A DNA stretch of 7,406 nt. Source: an archaeon. Its GTDB lineage: Archaea > Hydrothermarchaeota > Hydrothermarchaeia > JALTZZ01 > JALUTC01. The position numbers and the translations under genes are program-made. Numbering within the stretch: the first letter of the stretch is position 1; every line of letters starts with the position of its first letter. The DNA lies in NCBI GenBank assembly GCA_027051265.1, contig JALTZH010000010.1, positions 1 through 7,406 on the forward strand. Direction: 5' to 3'. Below the pieces are notes generated by a model that did not search any database, was not told the DNA's origin, and worked only from the letters and a program-made list of their open reading frames with translations. Positions 1 to 5,705 of the stretch are shown here, piece after piece.

Positions 1-825
1 TTTAACCTTAAAAGTAATATTTGGAACTTCATTTTTTATATATGACTTTAACACATCAATTAGATATCTGTTATCTATTTTAGATAGAAAAGTTATAGTT
101 CTCTCTGCTTTAGATGGAATTTTTAAATCAATGAAACTCTCACCATATCCTATAGGTGTATTTTTTAGAAAGATTTGATGTTTTATACTCAACAAATATA
201 ATGCGTAAGGATTGTTATTATATATAGAAACCTCATGTTTTATCCATGTACTATATTGACTGATATTATACCACTCCACCTTTAGATTCTTAACGATAAA
301 AGGAAGCTTAATATCTGTTTTAAACATTTCATTATATCTATTGGATATTTCATTTATAATATTAGTCCTTAATTCTTTATCAAAGGAAATGGGAATATCA
401 AAGAGGAATATTTTCAACCTGTTATAAATTTTAATCTTAGATACCTCTCCATTTCTTATATGTGAGACCCACCATTTCATTAATCCCTCATCATCTATCG
501 GATATATTATAGTTATTTCGGTACGATTTTTTGCATTTAGTTTTATATTTTTGAGCTCATAACTCTCCGCAACTTTTATATCGTTTAAATATATGTAACT
601 TCTTAAACTTTTAATGCTTATTGAGAAGAAATTTGGATTATAAATAACGATTTTTGATATCAGTTTAATCGTTTCATTTTCAACTTTCCATTCCAAATCA
701 ATGTTCTCAATTTTAGGAGCTCTTTTTTCCAATTCCTTTTTTATAATATCAATACATGCTACCGTTGTTATTAATATTAAGATCAATATTATTACGGATA
801 AGTATTTTAATACTTTTAATTGCAT
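1..825 (-). CDS. Membrane-anchored tandem LEA-type-2 (LEA14-like) protein, 3' end missing
   Basis: This reading frame is open from an ATG at 825 to the window edge, giving 275 codons with no stop; an in-frame TAA at 832-834 fixes the start. Residues 8-24 form one strongly hydrophobic segment ending in TTVAC, which reads as an N-terminal membrane anchor or uncleaved signal. Cys24 could be a lipid-attachment site, but the residues before it fit a lipobox poorly. The rest is predicted extracytoplasmic. Two related units follow: residues about 40-150 contain IYNPNFFSISIKSL, then YIYLNDIKVAES, and residues about 178-275 contain IYNNNPYALYLLSIK, then a matching IFLKNTPIGYGES. This asparagine-proline strand followed by a short strand with a small polar residue is the pattern of archaeal LEA14/WHy domains. 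The molecular function of such proteins is not established. The gene is on the same strand as argH but separated by 95 bases, so it probably has its own promoter. Confidence 0.72.
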   Translation of the reverse strand, partial: MQLKVLKYLSVIILILILITTVACIDIIKKELEKRAPKIENIDLEWKVENETIKLISKIVIYNPNFFSISIKSLRSYIYLNDIKVAESYELKNIKLNAKNRTEITIIYPIDDEGLMKWWVSHIRNGEVSKIKIYNRLKIFLFDIPISFDKELRTNIINEISNRYNEMFKTDIKLPFIVKNLKVEWYNISQYSTWIKHEVSIYNNNPYALYLLSIKHQIFLKNTPIGYGESFIDLKIPSKAERTITFLSKIDNRYLIDVLKSYIKNEVPNITFKVK

Positions 826-861
826 AAGAATTTAAACAAAAATTTTAAAATAGAGATTTTT

Positions 862-867
862 TTTAAA
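862..867 (-). promoter_or_regulatory. Candidate archaeal TATA box for the LEA_2 protein gene
   Basis: On the minus strand, TTTAAA followed by an A-run lies 37-42 bases before the ATG at 825. Initiation about 25 bases downstream of the box would give a leader of roughly 13 bases. No Shine-Dalgarno sequence precedes the start. The sequence is simple AT and could be coincidental. Confidence 0.35.
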
Positions 868-890
868 CATCAATTATTACGGGGTTCGAA

Positions 891-904
891 AATTTTAATA
901 AAAA
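891..904 (-). terminator. Candidate T-rich terminator after argH
   Basis: The minus strand reads TTTTTATTAAAATTTT starting about 17 bases after the argH stop codon. Archaeal termination commonly uses such T-tracts without a hairpin. In this AT-rich DNA the tract is not very distinctive, so this is a weak call. Confidence 0.3.
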
Positions 905-920
905 CCGGAGCGCATAAAAG

Positions 921-2357
921 TTAAAGTTCCCGTTCGAGTTTTCGAGAAACATAGTAATAATCATTCATCAACAAGAAACGAAGCTTGTTCAGTTTTCTCA
1001 TGATTTTCTCCAAAACTTCTCTATCATACCTAGGAGAACCATACGTTTCTTTTCTATGTAAAGATTTAACGGGATCAAGTACTTCTTTCAATTCGTTTTC
1101 AGATATTTTAGGTAGTTCTATATTTAATTCCTTTGATATTTCTTCAATGAGATTAAGATTTATGTCTTTCTGACGTATATTTTTTTCTATACATCTTCTT
1201 ACCAGTCTTCCTACTAATAAGTGTGCCTTTCTAAACGTTAATCCCTTTTTAACTAAAAACTCTGCCAAGTCAGTTGCAAGTAAGAAGTTATGTTCACATA
1301 GTTCCTGCATTCTTTTCTTATTGAATGTTACATTTTTCAGAACAATTTTAGTTAGAGTTAAGATTTCAATCAATATTTTGTAGGATTCCAAATATATTGG
1401 ATTTATTTCTTGAAAATCTCTATTATAACCGTATGGTTTATCCTTTAAAATGTTTATACAAGTGAAATAATTCGAAAACAATCTGTTCAATTTTGCTCTC
1501 ATCAGTTCAAGTACATCTGGATTTTTTTTCTGCGGCATTATACTACTAGTACTGGAAATTTCATCTCCCAACTCTAATATATTAAATTCGTATGTTGAAA
1601 ATATTATAAATTCTTCAATCATTCTTGAAAGTTCGACCCCTATTAAATTATAACAATTCATCGCTTCCAATATAAAATCTCTAGAAGATGTAGCATCCAA
1701 AGTGTTGTCAAGAATATCGTTGAATCTCAACTCCTTAGCCAGGAATTTTCTATCTATGTTAAAGGAACTACCTGCCAATGCAGCTGATCCAAGTGGACAG
1801 AGGTTTACTCGTTTTAAACAATCAACGATTCGTTCTAGGCATCTATAAAGTGATTGAATCTTAGCGATGAAATAATGAGATAGCGTTATAACTTGTGCAT
1901 GTTGTAAATGCGTATAACCCGGCATTATCGTATTAAAATTTTTCTCCGAAAGATTTTTCATTTCTGTTATTAGATCCTCAAGATTTATGAACACATCAAT
2001 TAAATTTTCTCTAACAAGCATTCTAAGATTTGTAGCAATCAAATCATTTCTTGAACGACCGGTGTGAATTTTTTCTGAGATACTACCGATCTTTTCGTTT
2101 AATCTCTTTTCAATATACAAATGAACATCTTCAAGTTCATGTATAACTTTTAAACCCTCTTTACGTATTTCTTCCAAAGCATTTAAAACAAGATTTAACT
2201 CTTCATCGTTTAATATACCTATTTTGTTTAACATCTTTGCATATGCCATGTTGATTTCAATTTCGTACTTAAAAATGTTTTTATCAAAATCAAATGAGGA
2301 TACAAATTTAGAAACCGTTTCGTTGTAATCTTTTTTCAATCTTCCTTCCCTAATCAT
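921..2357 (-). CDS. argH: Argininosuccinate lyase
   Basis: The product cleaves argininosuccinate to arginine and fumarate, the last step of arginine biosynthesis, as a cytosolic homotetramer. At 478 residues it has the normal family length and belongs to the fumarase/aspartase superfamily. Visible landmarks are EDVH (76-79), HTGRSRND (98-105), PGYTHLQHAQ with the catalytic Thr149-His150 pair, LGSAALAGSSF (189-199), SSRDF (224-228) and the mobile signature loop SSIMPQKKNPD (271-281), whose serine is the expected catalytic base. The opening residues IREGRL match archaeal ArgH rather than the bacterial WGGRF start. The ATG at 2357 lies 7 bases after the DUF99 stop and has no Shine-Dalgarno sequence, so it is probably co-transcribed. 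The usual partner argG (argininosuccinate synthase) is not in this window. No catalytic residue appears to be missing. Confidence 0.96.
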   Translation of the reverse strand: MIREGRLKKDYNETVSKFVSSFDFDKNIFKYEIEINMAYAKMLNKIGILNDEELNLVLNALEEIRKEGLKVIHELEDVHLYIEKRLNEKIGSISEKIHTGRSRNDLIATNLRMLVRENLIDVFINLEDLITEMKNLSEKNFNTIMPGYTHLQHAQVITLSHYFIAKIQSLYRCLERIVDCLKRVNLCPLGSAALAGSSFNIDRKFLAKELRFNDILDNTLDATSSRDFILEAMNCYNLIGVELSRMIEEFIIFSTYEFNILELGDEISSTSSIMPQKKNPDVLELMRAKLNRLFSNYFTCINILKDKPYGYNRDFQEINPIYLESYKILIEILTLTKIVLKNVTFNKKRMQELCEHNFLLATDLAEFLVKKGLTFRKAHLLVGRLVRRCIEKNIRQKDINLNLIEEISKELNIELPKISENELKEVLDPVKSLHRKETYGSPRYDREVLEKIMRKLNKLRFLLMNDYYYVSRKLEREL

Positions 2358-2364
2358 ATATATA

Positions 2365-2964
2365 TTAAACTATTTCATGTTTCATTCTTATATAATTTTG
2401 GAAGAGTTCGTAAAGAATGTTTGCAAGATGTTTTGCTATCCTGATTGGTTCTGGTATTGAACCGAATATTGTGATTCTGTTAAGTAACGTTATAACATCG
2501 TTATATTTCATTCCAGCATATCTAACGAACAACTTACATCCAGTTTTAAGATGAATCTTTTCTCGAGCTTTAATTTTTCTATATTTTTCAAGTTTTAATT
2601 TATTTCCAGGAAAATATTCTTTGAGATATTTTTCTATACCATTGGATTCCTCATAAGATATGCATATTACCGGTACTTTTAATGTTTCGTATAACTGATG
2701 AACATCTATGATATTAAACCATGAAACTATACATCCACCGATCATTATTACGTTTATATCGTTTCTATTTAAGTTTCTATACATCTTAACGATATTTTCA
2801 CTTGCATCATCTCCACCAACCGTTGCATAAGTATAACAGAAACCATCCAATATAAGATCACACCTCATTATAACACCAGCTAATAATGAGTAACGATCCT
2901 CACGTTTAAATTTTTCAGCTATACCAAGAATTCTTGAACCTTTTTTTAGACGAAATCCCCTCAT
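2365..2964 (-). CDS. DUF99 / UPF0215 family protein (endonuclease V-like fold)
   Basis: This 199-residue protein has the full length and landmark order of the archaeal DUF99 (UPF0215) family: RILGIAEKF (11-19), TVGGDDASENIV (48-59), VIMIGG (72-77), FNIIDVHQLYETLKVPVI (83-100) and the near-invariant GSIPEPIRIAKHLA (168-181). The family is related to endonuclease V, with an RNase H-like fold, and some databases name it a deoxyuridine endonuclease; the physiological role is not settled. Many relatives, as I recall them, carry acidic residues in the first strand (IDD), before GDDA (VDGDDA) and in the middle strand (IMLDG). Here these read IAE, VGGDDA and IMIGG, so a standard acidic metal site is doubtful. 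The IAE/GGDDA form seems shared by a subfamily; the IMIGG change may be specific to this protein. The gene begins an operon with argH and has its own promoter facing that of rps17e. Confidence 0.88.
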   Translation of the reverse strand: MRGFRLKKGSRILGIAEKFKREDRYSLLAGVIMRCDLILDGFCYTYATVGGDDASENIVKMYRNLNRNDINVIMIGGCIVSWFNIIDVHQLYETLKVPVICISYEESNGIEKYLKEYFPGNKLKLEKYRKIKAREKIHLKTGCKLFVRYAGMKYNDVITLLNRITIFGSIPEPIRIAKHLANILYELFQNYIRMKHEIV

Positions 2965-2973
2965 AAATTAAAG

Positions 2974-2980
2974 TATATTA
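2974..2980 (+). promoter_or_regulatory. Candidate TATA box for the rps17e-dapA operon
   Basis: TATATTA lies 37-43 bases before the rps17e ATG, inside the 52-base divergent gap. Initiation about 25 bases downstream would leave room for a short leader carrying the AGGTGA ribosome-binding site. The position is sensible and nothing else in the gap fits as well, but the call rests on sequence resemblance only. Confidence 0.45.
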
Positions 2981-2997
2981 GTTGCGAATTTTTTCCT

Positions 2998-3005
2998 TTA
3001 TATTT
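2998..3005 (-). promoter_or_regulatory. Candidate TATA box for the DUF99-argH operon
   Basis: The minus strand reads AAATATAA 34-41 bases before the DUF99 ATG at 2964. It overlaps the predicted transcription start region of the opposite rps17e promoter, so the two promoters are back to back and could interfere with each other. No Shine-Dalgarno sequence precedes the DUF99 start. Confidence 0.42.
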
Positions 3006-3006
3006 T

Positions 3007-3012
3007 AGGTGA
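3007..3012 (+). promoter_or_regulatory. Shine-Dalgarno site of rps17e
   Basis: AGGTGA, complementary to the archaeal 16S 3' end, lies four bases before the ATG at 3017. It supports that start and is one of few clear Shine-Dalgarno sites in this window. Confidence 0.7.
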
Positions 3013-3016
3013 TTTA

Positions 3017-3244
3017 ATGGGTCGTGTAAAGAATAGTTTAATCAAGAGAATTGCACGAGAATTGTTTGAAAAATATAAGGATGAAATAACCGGTGATTTT
3101 TATAAAAATAAAGAATTATTAAAAGATATAATTCAGGTACAAAGTAAAAAATTAAGAAATCAAATCATCGGATACGTTACAAGACTATACCATATTGAAC
3201 AAGACAGGATGAAAAGATTGGAAGAAGAGCTTAGAAGTAGTTAG
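3017..3244 (+). CDS. rps17e: Small ribosomal subunit protein eS17 (S17e)
   Basis: This is the archaeal and eukaryotic small-subunit protein S17e, absent from bacteria. The 75 residues follow the family almost word for word: MGRVKNSLIKRIARELFEKY (1-20), the central DFYKNKELLKDI (27-38) and the most conserved segment SKKLRNQIIGYVTRL (43-57). The family core ends near residue 60; the rest, IEQDRMKRLEEELRSS, is a charged, probably helical tail somewhat longer than in many archaeal homologues. The start is fixed by the family N-terminus and by the ribosome-binding site just upstream. dapA follows after 22 bases on the same strand, so the two are likely transcribed together. Pairing of S17e with dapA also occurs, to my recollection, in Methanocaldococcus-type methanogens. 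Confidence 0.95.
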   Translation: MGRVKNSLIKRIARELFEKYKDEITGDFYKNKELLKDIIQVQSKKLRNQIIGYVTRLYHIEQDRMKRLEEELRSS

Positions 3245-3257
3245 CGATAAGGAGCGT

Positions 3258-3261
3258 GGAG
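3258..3261 (+). promoter_or_regulatory. Shine-Dalgarno site of dapA
   Basis: GGAG lies five bases before the dapA ATG at 3267. A second purine-rich stretch, AAGGAG at 3249-3254, sits 12 bases from the start, which is too far to be the main site. Only the ATG at 3267 gives the family N-terminus. Confidence 0.6.
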
Positions 3262-3266
3262 TATAT

Positions 3267-4151
3267 ATGCTAAAAGGATGTTTCACTGCAATAGTTACAC
3301 CTTTTAAAGGTACGGATATTAAGAGTGAAATAGATTATGATTCCTTTAAGTTTTTATTGGATTATCAAAAAGATGTCTCTGGAATAGTGGTATGTGGAAC
3401 AACCGGTGAGTCTTCAACATTATCTTATGAGGAACATAACAAGTTAATAGAGTTTGCACTGGAAAATTATAAAAACATCGTTATTGCTGGAACAGGATCT
3501 AATTCAACATGGGAAGCTTTGGAATTAACAAAACACGCTTATGATGCTGGTGCAGAATATTCTATGCAAGTTGTACCTTATTATAACAAACCAAATCAGG
3601 AAGGTTTATATAAGCATTTTGCAACGATTGCAGAAAAGATTGATATAAAGATTATCCTCTATAATATTCCTTCGAGAACAGGTGCAAACTTAGCTCCTGA
3701 AACGATAGCTAGGTTGTGTGAGGAATATTCAAACATCGTTGCAATAAAAGAAGCGAGTGGAAAAGAGGAGCAATGGAGAAAAATTAAGGAACTATGCAGA
3801 AAAGACTTTATAATCCTCTCTGGAAACGATTCAGATACGTATAAACTTATGAAGGATTATGATGCGAAGGGTGTTGTATCTGTTGCATCAAATATTATTC
3901 CTAAACAAATGCAGGAATTCGTTGAATATGGTTTAAAAGGAGATTTTAAGAAGATGGAAGAATTACATAAATATTACGAGGAATTCTTCAAAATGCTTTT
4001 CATAGATACAAATCCTATACCAGTTAAGGAAGCGATGAACATGTTAAACTTAAGAGCCGGTGGATTCCGTTACCCATTAACCGAGACAGATGAAGAAAAG
4101 AGAAAAATTATTAAGAACGTCTTAATCAAATATAAGCTATTGAAGGAATGA
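3267..4151 (+). CDS. dapA: 4-Hydroxy-tetrahydrodipicolinate synthase (DapA)
   Basis: DapA condenses pyruvate with aspartate semialdehyde, the first committed step of the diaminopimelate route to lysine; it is a cytosolic class I aldolase. The 294 residues have the standard TIM-barrel length and all expected active-site features: GTTGESSTL (44-52) with Thr45-Thr46, the PYYNKP loop (104-109) with Tyr106, YNIPSRTG (132-139) with Tyr132 and the substrate-carboxylate Arg137, the Schiff-base lysine Lys161 in AIKEASG, and NPIPVKEAMN near the C-terminus. Arg137 and the TTGE loop favour true DapA over related keto-deoxy-gluconate aldolases or N-acetylneuraminate lyases, though archaeal members of this superfamily can be multifunctional. 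Other dap genes are not in the window. The stop overlaps the start of the next gene as ATGA, pointing to translational coupling. Confidence 0.93.
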   Translation: MLKGCFTAIVTPFKGTDIKSEIDYDSFKFLLDYQKDVSGIVVCGTTGESSTLSYEEHNKLIEFALENYKNIVIAGTGSNSTWEALELTKHAYDAGAEYSMQVVPYYNKPNQEGLYKHFATIAEKIDIKIILYNIPSRTGANLAPETIARLCEEYSNIVAIKEASGKEEQWRKIKELCRKDFIILSGNDSDTYKLMKDYDAKGVVSVASNIIPKQMQEFVEYGLKGDFKKMEELHKYYEEFFKMLFIDTNPIPVKEAMNMLNLRAGGFRYPLTETDEEKRKIIKNVLIKYKLLKE

Positions 4152-4693
4152 ATAATCACCTAATTCAGAGGTTAAAAAAAATTGTAGAAGAGTTATATGG
4201 TATAAATAAAAACTTAAAAAATAAAAATATATTTTATGCTATAGATTTTTTAAACATAGCAATTCTAGAGCTTGGAGGAGAATTTGAAAGCAAAATGAAG
4301 GAAAGTTTATTACATTTTGTTTTAAAAAAACATGTTCTTAGGAATATAAAAAATATCGAAGGTATTTACTTCGAAGCAAAAGATTTGAAATTTCAAAAGT
4401 ATGGTTATAGACCTGATATCGTATTGATAACGAAGGATGAGATAATTTTTGTTGAAGCTGAGACTAAAAAAGAAAGGATTCCAAAAAAAATAGAAAAACT
4501 TAAATTCTTTTTGAAAAGAATTTCTGAGGAAAAACATTTAGAACCTGTTTTAAAATGTATAAAGGATGGTGATAAAAGATTAAAAGTAATATTTGTTACC
4601 AATAAAGATGTTAATGAAAAATCATTTATGATAGATGGAGATATTGATATTAAAATAGTTAAAATGATGAATGATCCAGTTTCTGAAAGGTGA
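4148..4693 (+). CDS. Uncharacterised protein with PD-(D/E)XK nuclease-like motif
   Basis: I do not recognise this 181-residue protein as a named family. Its start overlaps the dapA stop as ATGA, and AAGGA directly abuts the ATG. The N-terminal part (1-70) is helical and lysine-rich. Residues 86-107 then read GYRPDIVLITKDEIIF, followed by VEAETK: a Pro-Asp strand, a turn and a hydrophobic strand ending in acidic residues, the layout of the PD-(D/E)XK nuclease core. Asp90, Glu103 and Glu105 would be the metal ligands, with a helix containing Glu45, Glu47 and Glu52 supplying a further acid. The lysine of the classical D/E-x-K triad is replaced by Glu105, with Lys107 two residues on, as in a subset of such families with a VExET pattern. 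A later strand, RLKVIFVTNKD (144-154), would extend the sheet. Nuclease activity is an inference. The last codons also encode a box C/D sRNA, which may constrain the C-terminus. Confidence 0.6.
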   Translation: MNNHLIQRLKKIVEELYGINKNLKNKNIFYAIDFLNIAILELGGEFESKMKESLLHFVLKKHVLRNIKNIEGIYFEAKDLKFQKYGYRPDIVLITKDEIIFVEAETKKERIPKKIEKLKFFLKRISEEKHLEPVLKCIKDGDKRLKVIFVTNKDVNEKSFMIDGDIDIKIVKMMNDPVSER

Positions 4694-4712
4694 TGAGTTC
4701 ACCCTTGGCTGA
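4664..4712 (+). ncRNA. Box C/D guide sRNA (2'-O-methylation guide)
   Basis: The segment has the complete archaeal layout with every box perfect: C box ATGATGA (4664-4670), guide ATGATCCAGTTT (4671-4682), D' box CTGA (4683-4686), spacer AAG (4687-4689), C' box GTGATGA (4690-4696), guide GTTCACCCTTGG (4697-4708), D box CTGA (4709-4712). Both guides are exactly 12 bases and the D'-C' spacer is 3 bases, matching the compact symmetric architecture bound by L7Ae, Nop5 and fibrillarin. A terminal stem is weak: GTTAA at 4658-4662 could pair with TTAAT at 4716-4720. The RNA overlaps the last 30 bases of the preceding gene, including its stop, and ends in the convergent gap. It is probably cut from the rps17e-dapA operon transcript, as no separate promoter is evident. 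Targets are the bases pairing with the fifth guide position from each D box. No RNA data are available here, so the call is from pattern alone. Confidence 0.85.
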
Positions 4713-4728
4713 TAATTAATTACGAAGA

Positions 4729-5703
4729 TTAAAAAAGTTTATAAATTTCTTCCTCAACATATCTGTCAATTCTTTCCATTGAACCATTTTTCCTTTTAAA
4801 ATAAAATCCTTCACCTTCCTCCAATTTTCCAAGAATTGTATAATTTATGTTCTTCTTTCTTAATCTCTCCTCAAGTTCATCTAGGTTCTTTTCTGGAACT
4901 GATACTATAAAACAACCAGAACTTATAAGTTTGAAAGGATTTATACCAACAGCATTACATATCTCAATCGTCTCTTTACGGAATTTTATTACTGCTTCAT
5001 CTAAGACAAATTTTGTTCCAGATGAGTAAACAACCTCAGCAATTGCTCCTAATATTCCACCTTCAGTTGCATCATGCATAGCAGATACGAGATCCTTAAT
5101 CAAAAGGGCTTCCTTTACGATACTTATCTCATAGATAAATTTTTCAGCTCTAATTATTGTCTCTTTTTTTACTCCTTTTTTTAACAGAGTTTCTCTAAAA
5201 TCTGTTGCTATTATTGAAGTTCCTTCAAGAGCAGGTTCTTTAATTAATACGAGATAATCGTTCGGTTTTGCATCTGAGGTTTTAATTATTCGATCAGCAA
5301 TTCCAATTGCAGTTGTTATTATTATTGGAGAATTTAAATAAGAAACGTATTCGGAATGTCCAGATACTATCATTACACCAACATCTTTAGATGCGAGATC
5401 AATTTGTCTTGTAATTTGATCGATTTGTTTTTCTTCAATCTTTTCTGGAAGAAGTAGTACGTTTGATAGCCATTTAGGAGTAGCACCTCTAGTTACGATA
5501 TCGTTACATGCAACATAGACAGATAGGAATCCTATCTTATCAACAGCTGCCGTTATAGGATCTGAATGTACCACGAGAAAAATGTTGTCTAGTTTAATGA
5601 TCGCTGCATCCTCACCATACTTTGGTCCAAGTATAACATTCTCATCAATTTTTCCCAACCTTGAAAATATATATTTTTCCAATTCATCGGGTTTTAACTT
5701 CAT
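4729..5703 (-). CDS. AIR synthase-related (HypE-like) ATP-binding protein
   Basis: This 324-residue protein has the two-domain fold order of the PurM/HypE/ThiL/SelD superfamily. An N-terminal nucleotide-binding half carries GPKYGEDAAII (26-36), SDPITAA (47-53) and VACNDIVTRGATPKWL (64-79). A glycine- and histidine-containing strand, VSGHSEYV, lies at 113-120. The C-terminal half begins near 145 and carries HDATEGGILGAIAEV (210-224) and SSGCFIVSVP (261-270). It resembles HypE most, but the true HypE ends in a conserved Cys needed to carry the cyanate group; this protein ends in EEEIYKLF and lacks it. It therefore belongs to the archaeal HypE-related paralogues whose substrate is unknown. No other hydrogenase-maturation gene is nearby. 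The ATG lies two bases after the rimI stop, with no Shine-Dalgarno site, suggesting co-transcription with amzA and rimI. Confidence 0.88.
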   Translation of the reverse strand: MKLKPDELEKYIFSRLGKIDENVILGPKYGEDAAIIKLDNIFLVVHSDPITAAVDKIGFLSVYVACNDIVTRGATPKWLSNVLLLPEKIEEKQIDQITRQIDLASKDVGVMIVSGHSEYVSYLNSPIIITTAIGIADRIIKTSDAKPNDYLVLIKEPALEGTSIIATDFRETLLKKGVKKETIIRAEKFIYEISIVKEALLIKDLVSAMHDATEGGILGAIAEVVYSSGTKFVLDEAVIKFRKETIEICNAVGINPFKLISSGCFIVSVPEKNLDELEERLRKKNINYTILGKLEEGEGFYFKRKNGSMERIDRYVEEEIYKLF

Positions 5704-5705
5704 AT

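Noticed and set aside
480-500. Minus-strand ATGATGA within the LEA_2 protein gene
   Set aside because: There is no D or D' box downstream at guide length, so it is a chance match in coding sequence.
881-905. GGTTCGAA near a GC-richer patch between argH and the LEA_2 gene, like a tRNA T-loop
   Set aside because: The flanks cannot form a five-base-pair T-stem on either strand and no acceptor or anticodon arm is present.
985-1173. Plus-strand open frame of 62 codons inside argH
   Set aside because: It is antisense to a complete, well-conserved argH and has no recognisable features.
4322-4602. Two minus-strand open frames antisense to the nuclease-like gene
   Set aside because: They are rich in Phe, Ile and Ser, as expected from the reverse of lysine-rich AT-rich coding sequence, and overlap each other.
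4731-4736. Minus-strand T-run at the end of the AIR synthase-like gene as a terminator
   Set aside because: It lies before and within the stop codon and is short; no longer T-tract follows in the convergent gap.
4847-5029. Plus-strand open frame of 60 codons inside the AIR synthase-like gene
   Set aside because: It is the antisense shadow of a conserved C-terminal domain.
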